DNA of 64,000 nt. It comes from Falsiroseomonas sp051860665. Its GTDB lineage: Bacteria > Pseudomonadota > Alphaproteobacteria > Acetobacterales > Acetobacteraceae. Made by a program: the position numbers and the translations under genes. Below, in pieces: positions 42,654-50,603 of this stretch. Below the pieces are notes generated by a model, which was given only the letters and a program-made list of their open reading frames with translations, was not told the DNA's origin and did not search any database. The stretch is taken from positions 310,001 through 374,000 of the forward strand of contig NZ_JBHYDM010000001.1 in the NCBI RefSeq assembly GCF_051860665.1, read 5' to 3'. Within the stretch, counting starts at the first letter, position 1. Each line of letters starts with the position of its first letter.

Positions 42654-43444
42654 GCGAGGCGGGCGAGGCGCTGGACGACCGGGCCCCGGGGCCCGAGGTG
42701 CCCGCGGTGATCGAGGCGCGCGCGCTGACCGCGCGCTTCGGCACCAATACCCTGTTCCGCGATGTCACCTTCGATGTGCGGCGGGGCGAGGTCTTCGTCA
42801 TCCTCGGCGGGTCGGGCTGCGGCAAGTCGACGCTGCTGAAGCTGATGATCGGGCTGGTGCCGCCGGCGGAGGGCAAGGTTTCCGTGCTCGGCACCGATGT
42901 CTGGGCGACCGAGGGGGCGGCGCGGCTCGATCTGCTGAAGCGGATCGGCGTGATGTGGCAGCAGGGCGCGCTGTTCGGCTCGCAGACCCTGCTGGAGAAT
43001 GTCGAGATGCCGCTGGCCGAGCACACCAGCCTGCCGCCCGAGGCGCGGCGGGAGGTGGCGCGGGCCAAGCTTGGCCTGGTGGGGCTTTCGGCGGCGGCGG
43101 ACCAGCTGCCGTCCGAGATCTCGGGCGGCATGCTGAAGCGGGCGGGCATCGCCCGCGCGCTGGCGCTGGATCCCTCCATCCTGTTCCTGGACGAGCCCTC
43201 GGCGGGGCTGGATCCGGTGACCTCGGCGGGGCTGGATGCGCTGATCCGCGATCTGTCGCGTTCGCTGGGCACCACCTTCGTGGTGGTGACGCATGAGCTG
43301 GCCTCGATCCTGGCGATCGGGGATCGCTGCATCATGCTGGACAAGGGGGCCAAGGGAATGATTGCGGAGGGCGACCCGCGCGAGCTGCGCGACCACAGCA
43401 CCCACCCCACGGTGCAGGCCTTCTTCCTGCGAAAGGCGGCGTGA
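42650..43444 (+). CDS. mlaF: MlaF-type ABC transporter ATP-binding protein
   Basis: 264-residue ATPase of the lipid transporter. Walker A is GGSGCGKST, the signature loop is SEISGGMLKR, Walker B is ILFLDEPSAGLDP, and the switch histidine is in VVTHEL. MWQQGALFGSQTLLENVEMP is the Q-loop typical of Mla/Mce ATPases. The start is a GTG at 42650 that overlaps the mlaE stop as GTGA; upstream frame extension lies inside mlaE and is not used. Hydrolysis drives lipid movement together with MlaE. Confidence 0.93.
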   Translation: MSEAGEALDDRAPGPEVPAVIEARALTARFGTNTLFRDVTFDVRRGEVFVILGGSGCGKSTLLKLMIGLVPPAEGKVSVLGTDVWATEGAARLDLLKRIGVMWQQGALFGSQTLLENVEMPLAEHTSLPPEARREVARAKLGLVGLSAAADQLPSEISGGMLKRAGIARALALDPSILFLDEPSAGLDPVTSAGLDALIRDLSRSLGTTFVVVTHELASILAIGDRCIMLDKGAKGMIAEGDPRELRDHSTHPTVQAFFLRKAA

Positions 43445-44460
43445 TGGCAAGCGGAAGGGCGCTTTATGCGCGGGTCGGCGCGCTGGTGCTGGTGGGCATC
43501 GTGCTGGCGGTGGGCTTCGTGCTGTTCCTGGCCGGCGGGCGGGGGCTGCAGACCACGGAGGTCTTCGAGAGCTATTTCGAGGAATCGGTGCAGGGCCTCG
43601 ATGTCGGCGCGCCGGTGCGCTACCGCGGCGTGGCGATCGGGCGGGTGACGCAGATCGGCCTGGTGGCGGCGGAATATCCGCGGCAGCAGGGCGAGGCCTA
43701 TAGCCGCGGCTTCCAGCGGGTCTTCCTGCGCTTCGGGCTGGACCTGGCGCAGGTGGGAGAGGCACCGGACCTGGCGGAGGCGGTGCGGCTGGGCCTGCGG
43801 GCGCGGATCACCGCGCAGGGCATCACCGGCGTGAACTACCTGGAGCTGGATTTCGTCAATGCGGAGCGCTTCCCGGTGACGCCGCCGCCCTGGCAGCCGC
43901 GCTTCCCGGTGATTCCGGGCGTGCCTTCCACCGTGGCGCAGGTGACCAATGCCGCGGAGCTGCTGATCCAGCGCATCGCGGATATCCCGGTGGACCAGAT
44001 TTCCAACGACATCGCCGGGCTGCTGTCCAACCTGAACCGGCAGACCAGCGACGGCGACCTGGCGCAGACATTGCGGGAGGCCGCGGCCACCATGGCGCTG
44101 CTGCGCCAGGCGGTGGAAGGCGCCGACCTGGCCGGCGCGCTGGGCGAATTCCGCGCCGCGGCCGGGGAAGCGCGCGCGCTGCTGAACGGGCCGGAAGTGC
44201 GCGGCATTCTGGCCAATGCCAATGGCGCCGCGGCGGAGCTGCGCCGCACGGCGCAGCGCCTGCCCGGCGCGGTGGAGGGGCTGGAGCGCACCCTGCGCTC
44301 GGCGCGGGAGACGACGGTGGATATCCAGGCCGAGCTGCTGCCCATCCTGATCGACTTGCGGGCCACAACCGCCAACCTGCGCGCCACCGCCGAACAGCTG
44401 CGGAGCTCGCCCTCCCAGCTGCTGTTCGGCGCGCCGCCGACCCCGGATCGCCGCCGATGA
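43444..44460 (+). CDS. mlaD: MlaD-type MCE-domain protein
   Basis: 338 residues. One N-terminal helix (ARVGALVLVGIVLAVGFVLF, about 8-27) anchors it in the inner membrane with the rest in the periplasm. The MCE domain follows (SVQGLDVGAPVRYRGVAIGR; LRARITAQGITGVNYLELDF). The C-terminal 170 residues are alanine/leucine-rich heptad-like helices (LREAAATMALLRQAVEGADL) ending in a proline-rich tail, longer than E. coli MlaD (about 183 residues) and more like PqiB/Mce tubes. Start overlaps the ATPase stop as TGATG. Confidence 0.92.
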   Translation: MASGRALYARVGALVLVGIVLAVGFVLFLAGGRGLQTTEVFESYFEESVQGLDVGAPVRYRGVAIGRVTQIGLVAAEYPRQQGEAYSRGFQRVFLRFGLDLAQVGEAPDLAEAVRLGLRARITAQGITGVNYLELDFVNAERFPVTPPPWQPRFPVIPGVPSTVAQVTNAAELLIQRIADIPVDQISNDIAGLLSNLNRQTSDGDLAQTLREAAATMALLRQAVEGADLAGALGEFRAAAGEARALLNGPEVRGILANANGAAAELRRTAQRLPGAVEGLERTLRSARETTVDIQAELLPILIDLRATTANLRATAEQLRSSPSQLLFGAPPTPDRRR

Positions 44461-45059
44461 ACCGACGCCACCTGCTGGCCGCCCTGCCCCTGCTGGCCGG
44501 CGGCTGTTCCATCCTGCCGGACCGCCCGAATGTGCCGGTGCGGCGCTATGCGCTGGCGCCGATGCGCCCCGAGAGCCAGGGCGCGCGGCCGCGGGCGCCG
44601 GTGCTGCAGGTGCGCCGGGTGCGGGCGATCCCCGGGCTGCAGGATGTCGGCCTGCGGCGCCTCAATCCGGACGGGTCCTATGAGATCCTGGTCTATGAGG
44701 AATGGCTGGCGCCGCCGGCGGACCTGGCCGATGCGGCGCTGCGCGCCTGGCTGCAGGCCTCCGGCCTGTTTTCCGCCGTGGTGCCGCAGGGCAGCCGGGC
44801 GGAGGCGGAGCTGGTGCTGGAAATGCAGCTGACGCTGCTGGAGGCAGTGCCCGCCGCCGGCCAGGCCCGTGCCGGGCTGGCGGGGGTGCTGCTGCGGGAG
44901 GAGCGCCTGGCTTCCCGCGTCGTCGAGACGCTGGAGGTGACGGCGGAGGCGCCGCTGGCGCCCGGCGCCGCGGCACCGGCCATGGCACAGGCCATGGCGC
45001 TGGCGCTGGGCCTGGCCCTGGCGCGGCTGGAGACGGTCCTGGCCCCGCTGGCACGGTAG
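44457..45059 (+). CDS. ABC-type transport auxiliary lipoprotein (PqiC-like)
   Basis: 200 residues. MNRRHLLAALPLLAGGCSIL has a lipobox (LAGGC, C17), so it is a lipoprotein, probably on the outer membrane. RRYALAPMRPESQGARPRAP, VLQVRRVRAIPGLQD and YEILVYEEWLAPPADLADAA match the PqiC/auxiliary lipoprotein family found with Mce transporters. It would connect the inner-membrane MCE complex with the outer membrane. Overlaps mlaD by 4 bp and is the last gene of the operon; no MlaC-type soluble carrier is seen. Confidence 0.88.
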   Translation: MNRRHLLAALPLLAGGCSILPDRPNVPVRRYALAPMRPESQGARPRAPVLQVRRVRAIPGLQDVGLRRLNPDGSYEILVYEEWLAPPADLADAALRAWLQASGLFSAVVPQGSRAEAELVLEMQLTLLEAVPAAGQARAGLAGVLLREERLASRVVETLEVTAEAPLAPGAAAPAMAQAMALALGLALARLETVLAPLAR

Positions 45060-45102
45060 ACATCACGAAGTCTTGATGTGCCGAGCGGGGTCGTGACGCT
45101 TT

Positions 45103-45127
45103 CCGGAAGTGCGCTTCGCTTTTCCGG
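45103..45127 (+). terminator. Hairpin after the Mla operon
   Basis: CCGGAAGTGCG pairs with CGCTTTTCCGG (one wobble, one mismatch) around a CTT loop, 43 nt after the lipoprotein stop. No T run follows, so termination is plausible but not certain. Confidence 0.45.
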
Positions 45128-45280
45128 CACACTCTCAGAAATGCGACAGACCCCCATCTCCCGTTAATCCTTTTCCCACCAGTTGTGCCTCATTCTCCGA
45201 AACCGGAGAGGGCTCCTGGATCGTCTCCACCGAAGAGAAGCTGCCGCCTCCGCATGGAGGTCGTGGCGGAAGAGCCGAGG

Positions 45281-45310
45281 TGAGACGTCTCACAAGTTGC
45301 GACGCAACTT
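45281..45310. promoter_or_regulatory. Two adjacent perfect palindromes, candidate operator pair
   Basis: TGAGACGTCTCA (45281-45292) is a perfect 12-bp palindrome. One base later, AAGTTGCGACGCAACTT (45294-45310) is a perfect palindrome with 8-bp arms and a central A. They lie 59-88 bp before the GTG start at 45369, where repressor or activator dimers often bind. No regulator gene adjoins, so the protein that binds is unknown. Confidence 0.55.
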
Positions 45311-45368
45311 AAGGTTGTCTTTCCGGCTGGAAGATCCGGCGACACAATCTTAACGTGCGGGGCACAAG

Positions 45369-46034
45369 GTGAGCACACGGGGCATCGGCGTGACGGCGGA
45401 GTGGGATCAGGTCTGGGCCGACTACGATGCGCGCCAGCCGGCGCCGCCGCAGCCCGCGCCACGGGCCCTGCCGCCGCGACAGGCGATCGCGCCGGCGCCG
45501 CGCGCCACCCCGCAGCGCCGCCGCTTCTGGGCCGCCCTGCTGCTGCTGCCGGTGCTGGCCGCCGGCTGGCTGGGCGCACCCTATGCCACCGCCTGGCAGG
45601 TGGTGCATGCGCTGGATGGGCGCGACGGCGCCACCATGACCCGCCACCTGGACATGCCCGCCCTGCAGGCCGCGGTGCGCGAGAGCTTGGCGCGGGCGCC
45701 GGAGGATGCGACCCGCACCCCGCAGGCACGCGCCTTCCTCGGCGCCATGGCCGAGGAGATCGGCGCCGCCTGGGCGAATCCGGAGGCGCTGGCCGAGGTG
45801 GCCCGCGCCCGCGGCGTGCCGCCCGGCGCGGCGGTGGAGGCGCTGCGCCGCGCCGTGCCGGTCGGCCTGACCCGCTTCGAGATGCCGCTGCGCGGCAGCC
45901 TCGCGCCGATCACCCTGCAGCTGGAGCTGACCAGCGAGGCGCTGGCGCCGCGCTGGCAGGTGACCGGCGTGCGGCTGGAGGAGCCGTCCGGCTTCGGCGG
46001 CAGCCCCGCGCTGCGGCTCAGCCAGCTGCGCTGA
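45369..46034 (+). CDS. DUF2939-like membrane-anchored protein
   Basis: 221 residues. A proline/alanine-rich cytoplasmic head (about 1-52) is followed by one transmembrane helix (FWAALLLLPVLAAGWLGAPY) and then YATAWQVVHALDGRDGATMT, RHLDMPALQAAVRESL, the block typical of DUF2939 proteins. The rest is a periplasmic domain. The start is a GTG at 45369, preceded only by a weak AAGG; a longer upstream start is absent. Function unknown. It may be controlled by the palindrome pair upstream. Confidence 0.75.
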   Translation: MSTRGIGVTAEWDQVWADYDARQPAPPQPAPRALPPRQAIAPAPRATPQRRRFWAALLLLPVLAAGWLGAPYATAWQVVHALDGRDGATMTRHLDMPALQAAVRESLARAPEDATRTPQARAFLGAMAEEIGAAWANPEALAEVARARGVPPGAAVEALRRAVPVGLTRFEMPLRGSLAPITLQLELTSEALAPRWQVTGVRLEEPSGFGGSPALRLSQLR

Positions 46035-46044
46035 GCGAGAGCGC

Positions 46045-46683
46045 TCAGACCAGCTGGATCCGCTCGATCTCGCTGAAGCGCAGGGTCTCGCCGCCGATCT
46101 GGATCACGCCCTGGAAGGTGGCGGGATTGCCGTTCGCATCGGTGAAGGTGATGACCGGACCCTGCGGGCCCTGGGCGACCGACATCTGCAGGTTGGTATT
46201 GCCTTCCAGCGTCAGGGCCGCCTGCAACTGCTGCAGGCTGACATTGTCCAGCTGCAGCGTATCGGTGCCGGCGCCGCCATTGAACTGGTCGTTGCCGTCG
46301 CCGGGGGCCCAGATGAAGCTGTCACTGCCCTGGCCGCCGAAGGCGAGGTCGGCGGCGCGATCGCCCGCGCCGCCATCCAGGCTGTCATCCCCGTCGCCAC
46401 CCTGCAGCTGGTCCTCGCCGGCGCCGCCGTTCAGCGTGTCGTGACCGGCGCCGCCGAAGAGCAGGTCGTTGCCGCCATTGCCGGCCAGCACGTCATTGCC
46501 GGCCTCGCCATAGGCCTGGTCATTGCCGCCGCCGGCAGCCACCTTATCGTTGCCCGAGCCGGCGAAGATGACATCCTCCTGCCCGGTGCCGGTCACCACG
46601 TCGTGGCCGGCTCCGGTCTGCTGGAAGGCGCCTCCGGTCACCTTGTCGAGGGACTCGTCTTTCAGCGGGGTGGGGCGGGCCAT
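46045..46683 (-). CDS. RTX-type calcium-binding repeat protein with double-glycine-like N-terminus
   Basis: 212 residues from the ATG at 46683 (an in-frame ATG at 46701 would add six residues; 46683 has GGAA about 8 nt upstream). Residues 1-18 (MARPTPLKDESLDKVTGG) look like a double-glycine leader, with GG at 17-18. Residues 26-145 hold about nine nonapeptides of GGxGxDxUx type (AGSGNDKVAAGGGNDQAYGE, GGAGHDTLN, GGDGDDSLDGGAGD) that fold as a calcium beta-roll. A C-terminal domain (SFIWAPGDGNDQF; TLRFSEIERIQLV) resembles the secretion-side end of RTX proteins. Likely exported by type I secretion; no such transporter is in the window. Confidence 0.85.
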   Translation of the reverse strand: MARPTPLKDESLDKVTGGAFQQTGAGHDVVTGTGQEDVIFAGSGNDKVAAGGGNDQAYGEAGNDVLAGNGGNDLLFGGAGHDTLNGGAGEDQLQGGDGDDSLDGGAGDRAADLAFGGQGSDSFIWAPGDGNDQFNGGAGTDTLQLDNVSLQQLQAALTLEGNTNLQMSVAQGPQGPVITFTDANGNPATFQGVIQIGGETLRFSEIERIQLV

Positions 46684-46758
46684 GGTGGCGATTCCTTGCA
46701 TCTCGTTGCGGACGCGACCCTAGGCCGCCCGCACCGCGAAGGGCGAGCCCCTCTCCCC

Positions 46759-46983
46759 CTATGGGAGGGATAGGCCAGGCCTCTGCCCGGCCCCGGCCGC
46801 TTCCGCCGCCAGCGCCACCGCCTGGCGCAGCACGGCGGGATCGCCGATGTGGTTCGCCAGGATCAGCACCAGCCGGGCATCCAGCCGGCGGGATTCCGCC
46901 TCCTCCAGCCCGGCATGCGCGGCGACCAGAAGCGCGAAGATCGCATCCGGCTCCGCGAGCCGCGGCCTTGTGTCGAGCGTCAT
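46759..46983 (-). CDS. DUF2783 family small protein
   Basis: 74 residues from MTLDTRPRLAEPDAIFALLV. ARLVLILANHIGDPAVLRQAVALA is the conserved core of DUF2783 proteins, which I recall occurring beside aromatic flavin hydroxylases. It overlaps the flavoprotein gene by 4 bp (ATGA), so it is translated with it. Role unknown; a small partner or stabiliser of the hydroxylase is a reasonable guess. Preceded by the convergent-side RTX gene on the same strand after a 75-bp gap. Confidence 0.75.
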   Translation of the reverse strand: MTLDTRPRLAEPDAIFALLVAAHAGLEEAESRRLDARLVLILANHIGDPAVLRQAVALAAEAAGAGQRPGLSLP

Positions 46984-48590
46984 GCGGGGGGCTCCTTCCA
47001 TCCCGTGGCGACGGCCAGCGCGGCCCGCACCGCCTGCGGCCGCGGCGCGGCGAAGCGCGCGGCGATGTGCTGGTCGGGGCGGATCAGCACTGCCCCGCCC
47101 GGCGGCGCGCCATAGCGGGCGGCGGCCAGGCCGGTGTGGTCCCACAGCGCCCCCGGCGTCTCCTCCGCCGTCAGGAAGACCAGCCGCAGCCCGGCCACCG
47201 GCGCCCAGACCGCGTCGAAGACCAGCAAGGCGAAGTCGCCGCCCAGATGGCGCAGCAGCCAGTCCGGCTGGCCATCCCGCAGCAGCGGCGCATCCGGCGC
47301 CGGGCTGCCGGGCGCGGCGCCACCGGGCCAGGGCCCGTCATCCGCCGCATTCAGCGGGCTGTCCGGCAGATGCGCCGGGCGCGACAGCCGGCCGGAATTC
47401 ACCATGGCGCGGGCGAAGGCGTGCCGCGGCGCCAGTTCCAGCACCGCATCCCGATAGGCCCGCGCCGCGGCGGTCTTGGGCGAGATGAAGTCGGTGGCGC
47501 GGGTGGAGTGCAGGATGTTTTCGTCGGCTGCCGCGATCCGCTCGGCATCATAGCTTGCCAGCAGCGCGGGACCGGCCTGGCCGCGCAGCACCGCCGCCAG
47601 CTTCCAGGCCAGGTTGTCCGCATCCTGCAGCCCGCCATTGCCGCCGCGGGCGCCGAAGGGGCTGACCTGATGCGCCGAATCGCCGGCGAAGATCACGCGT
47701 CCATGGATGAAGCGATCGAGCCGCCGGCAGCGGAAGCTATAGAGGCTGACCCATTCCAGCTCGAAGGGCACCGCAGGGCCGAGCATCGCCGCGACGCGGT
47801 CCCGCACCCGGCCGGGCTCGGTCTCGATGGCCGCATCCGCCTCCGCGCCGAGTTGAAAGTCGATGCGCCAGAGGTCGTCGGGCTGCTTGTGCAGCAGCAC
47901 GGACTGGCCGGGGTGGAAGGGCGGGTCGAACCAGAACCAGCGTTCGGCGGGGAAGGCGACCTCGCCCTTGATCACCACATCGGCGATCAGGAAGCGGTCC
48001 GGGAAGACCTGGCCCTGGAAGGCCAGGCCCAGGCTGCGGCGGACGAAGCTGCGGGCGCCGTCGCAGGCCAGCAGCCAGTCGGCGCGCAAGCGATAGGGGC
48101 CGTCGGGCGTCTCCACCTGCAGCGTCGCGCCGGCCGCATCGCTCGCCAGGCCCGTCACGGCATGGCGCCAGCGCAGATCCACGCTGGCCGCGGCGCAGGC
48201 CTCCACCAGCCAGGCTTCCACGTGATACTGCGGGATATTCACGAAGGCCGGATATTCGTGCCCGGCTTCCGGCAGCAGGTCGAAGGCGAAGGCTTCCCGC
48301 TGCCCGTGGAAGACCCGCCCGGTCTGCCAGGTGACGCCCTTGTCCAGCAGGCGCGCGCCCAGGCCGAGCCGGGCGAGGATTTCCAGGCTGCGCTGGGCGA
48401 AGCAGATGGCGCGGCTGCCGGTGGCGACGCTGTCCTCCTCATCCAGCAGGGTCACCGCGACGCCGTGGCGGGCGAGATCCAGCGCCAGCGTCAGCCCGAC
48501 CAGCCCGCCGCCGACCACGACGACCGTGCGGTGGTCCTCGCCCGGGTCGGGGCGCGGCGCGGCGGGGTAGCGTGGGTTGACGTGGCGCAC
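46980..48590 (-). CDS. FAD-dependent aromatic hydroxylase (MhpA/PheA-like group)
   Basis: 536-residue class A flavoprotein monooxygenase. VVVVGGGLVGLTLALDLARH is the FAD GxGxxG; ADWLLACDGARSFVRRSLGL is the DG motif that binds both FAD and NAD(P)H; GRVIFAGDSAHQVSPFGARGG is the GD motif. A C-terminal thioredoxin-like part (LLRDGQPDWLLRHLGGDFAL) is typical of phenol-hydroxylase-like members. Adds one oxygen to an aromatic ring at the cost of NAD(P)H. Middle gene of the MBL-hydroxylase-DUF2783 operon. Substrate not determined. Confidence 0.88.
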   Translation of the reverse strand: MRHVNPRYPAAPRPDPGEDHRTVVVVGGGLVGLTLALDLARHGVAVTLLDEEDSVATGSRAICFAQRSLEILARLGLGARLLDKGVTWQTGRVFHGQREAFAFDLLPEAGHEYPAFVNIPQYHVEAWLVEACAAASVDLRWRHAVTGLASDAAGATLQVETPDGPYRLRADWLLACDGARSFVRRSLGLAFQGQVFPDRFLIADVVIKGEVAFPAERWFWFDPPFHPGQSVLLHKQPDDLWRIDFQLGAEADAAIETEPGRVRDRVAAMLGPAVPFELEWVSLYSFRCRRLDRFIHGRVIFAGDSAHQVSPFGARGGNGGLQDADNLAWKLAAVLRGQAGPALLASYDAERIAAADENILHSTRATDFISPKTAAARAYRDAVLELAPRHAFARAMVNSGRLSRPAHLPDSPLNAADDGPWPGGAAPGSPAPDAPLLRDGQPDWLLRHLGGDFALLVFDAVWAPVAGLRLVFLTAEETPGALWDHTGLAAARYGAPPGGAVLIRPDQHIAARFAAPRPQAVRAALAVATGWKEPPA

Positions 48591-48594
48591 GGCC

Positions 48595-49575
48595 TCAGCG
48601 CGGCACTTCGGCGGAGGGCATGGCCGTGCCGTGTTCCAGCGCCCGCCACATCGCCACGTCCCGCTCCGCCGTCCAGATCCGCGGGTGGTCGAGGCCCTGC
48701 GCCTCGTCGAAGGCGCGGGTGACGTTGAAGGGCATGCAGTGCTCGAAGATCACCCAGCTTCCGTATCTCGGGCGCATGAAGCCCATGGTGTCGTCATAGA
48801 CCGCCTTCAGGTCCCAGCCCTTGGCGACGCCCTCCCGCACGCGGGTGAAGAGATCCGTGGTGAAGGACCGCGTGCCCTCGATCGCCTCGCGGCAATCCTC
48901 CCGGGTCAGCAGGGCGCGGCCGCGGCCGGGCACCAGCTTCTCCGCGCCGAGCGCGGCCACCGCATCCAGCGTCGCGGACCAATCGGCGAAATGGGCATCG
49001 CCGCAATAGGGGGTGGCGCCGAATTCCACCGTGTCGCCGGCGAACAGCACCCGTTCCTTCGGCAGCCAGACCACCGTATCGCCCGCCGTATGGCTGCGGC
49101 CGACATGGATCACCTGCGCCTCCCGCTCCCCCAGCCACATCGTCATGCGATTCGCGAAGGTATGGGTGGGCCAGGTGAGGCCGGGGATGCTCTCCTTGCC
49201 GCGGAACAGGCGGGGGAAGCGGCCGATCTCGCTGTCCATGTCCTGCTGGCCGCGTTCCACGATCAGCTTCCGGGTGGCCTCGCTGGCGATGATGGTGGGG
49301 TTGCCGTAGCCGGAAGCGCCCAGCACCCGCACCGCGTGATAATGCGTCAGCACCACCTGCCCGACATGGCGCGGCGTGACCGTGGCGATGCGGGCCATCA
49401 CGTCCTGCGCCATGGCGGGCGTGGCCTGGGCATCCACCACCACCACCCCGTCCGGCCCCACGATCACGCCGGAATTCGGGTCCCCCTCCGCCGTATAGGC
49501 GAAAAGGCCCGGGCCGAGTTCGTCGAAGGAGACGGTCTTCTCGGCCAGGTCATTGGCGGAGGCGAAGCCGGACAT
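48595..49575 (-). CDS. MBL-fold protein with degenerate metal motif
   Basis: 326 residues from MSGFASANDLAEKTVSFDEL. The fold is metallo-beta-lactamase (VIVGPDGVVVVDAQATPAM; FAGDTVEFGA), but the first metal motif reads THYHAVRVLG (77-86) where the family normally has THxHxDH, so the aspartate and second histidine are replaced by V82 and R83. TAGDTVVW and C-terminal FEHCMPFNVTRAFDE are well kept. First gene of an operon with the flavin hydroxylase (4-bp gap) and DUF2783. A hydrolase acting on the hydroxylation product is plausible, with altered metal binding. Divergent from a Crp/Fnr regulator across 195 bp. Confidence 0.8.
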   Translation of the reverse strand: MSGFASANDLAEKTVSFDELGPGLFAYTAEGDPNSGVIVGPDGVVVVDAQATPAMAQDVMARIATVTPRHVGQVVLTHYHAVRVLGASGYGNPTIIASEATRKLIVERGQQDMDSEIGRFPRLFRGKESIPGLTWPTHTFANRMTMWLGEREAQVIHVGRSHTAGDTVVWLPKERVLFAGDTVEFGATPYCGDAHFADWSATLDAVAALGAEKLVPGRGRALLTREDCREAIEGTRSFTTDLFTRVREGVAKGWDLKAVYDDTMGFMRPRYGSWVIFEHCMPFNVTRAFDEAQGLDHPRIWTAERDVAMWRALEHGTAMPSAEVPR

Positions 49576-49770
49576 GCGTGTTTCCTTCCCTGGTGGCACC
49601 GGTCCTTGTTGAGCCACTCTCGGCCGCGCCCGGCACCCGGCACAACAGGCAAGCCCGGCAACGTCAAGCCATTGCAGCCATGTCGCGAATGAGGTTCCCA
49701 TCAAAGACACGGGAGCGTAGATTACGGGTATTGGATGGCAGCCTGCACCGCCAGGGATGATCCCCACCCC

Positions 49771-50511
49771 ATGAGCCGCAACCCGAATCTCACCCCGCTG
49801 CCCGGCAGTTGTGCGGCCTGCACCGTGCGACCCTTTGCCCTGTTCCGGGTGATCCCGCAGGCCCGGGTGGGGGAGATCGCGCGCATCCGCTCCGGCGTCC
49901 GGCTGGTGCGGGCCGGCGATGCCATCCTGGATGCGGTCTTCACCATGTATGCCGGCTGGGCCTTCTCCTGGACCGCGACACCTGATGGCCGGCGCCAGGT
50001 GCTGGATTTCCACCTGCCCGGCGACCTGGTGGAGCGGACCGAGGATACGGCGGAGGTCGAGGCGCTGACCGATGCCTCCTTCTGCATCCTGTCCAAGGAA
50101 AGGCTCTGCGCCTTCATGGGCAACGATCCCGGCCTGGCGCTGTCCTATGTCGAGGGCCTGACCCGCGACCGCGCGCGGATGCGGGAACGCCTGACCAGCC
50201 TCGGCCGGCGCGATGCCACGGGCCGGGTGGCGCATATGCTGCTGGAACTGCACGGCCGGCTGCTGCGGCGCGGCGGGGCCGATTCGCGCGGCGCCGCGGT
50301 GCCGCTGAAGCAGGCGCACCTGGCAGATGCGCTGGGGCTTTCCGTGGAACATGCCAACCGGGCGCTCGCCGGGTTGCGCAAGGACGGCGTCGCCACCCTG
50401 AACAAGGGTCGGCTGGAGATCCTGGACCGCCGCGCGCTGGAGGATCTGGCCGGCTGGGCCGGGACCCAGGCCGCCGGCACCGCGCTGGCGCCCCGGACCC
50501 TGGCCGGCTGA
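49771..50511 (+). CDS. Crp/Fnr-family transcriptional regulator
   Basis: 246 residues from the ATG at 49771 (an in-frame ATG at 49735 would add 12). The cyclic-nucleotide-binding-like sensor domain is followed by the DNA-binding domain: RRDATGRVAHMLLELHGRLL, VPLKQAHLADALGLSVEHAN with the recognition helix, and NRALAGLRKDGVATLNKGRL. Cysteines at C14 and C17 (CAAC) and at C105 and C113 could form an Fe-S site as in Fnr, but spacing is not that of Fnr, so this is uncertain. Divergent from the MBL/hydroxylase operon, which it may control. Confidence 0.87.
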   Translation: MSRNPNLTPLPGSCAACTVRPFALFRVIPQARVGEIARIRSGVRLVRAGDAILDAVFTMYAGWAFSWTATPDGRRQVLDFHLPGDLVERTEDTAEVEALTDASFCILSKERLCAFMGNDPGLALSYVEGLTRDRARMRERLTSLGRRDATGRVAHMLLELHGRLLRRGGADSRGAAVPLKQAHLADALGLSVEHANRALAGLRKDGVATLNKGRLEILDRRALEDLAGWAGTQAAGTALAPRTLAG

Positions 50512-50603
50512 GCCACCCCTCCGCCGCGTGAAGACCCGGCTTGTTGAGGGCGCGGGACGGAGCCTGTAGCCTGCGCGGCACCCCGGAACGGATCCCGACG
50601 CCG

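Larger units (their letters stand above)
45060..45368. other. 309-bp intergenic region after the Mla operon
   Basis: No gene is supported: short frames here lack start signals and family features. The region is less GC-rich than its surroundings (for example CCCGTTAATCCTTTTCCCACC). It holds a probable terminator hairpin at 45103-45127 and two adjacent perfect palindromes at 45281-45310, both listed separately, so the right half is likely the promoter/operator of the gene at 45369. Confidence 0.6.
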
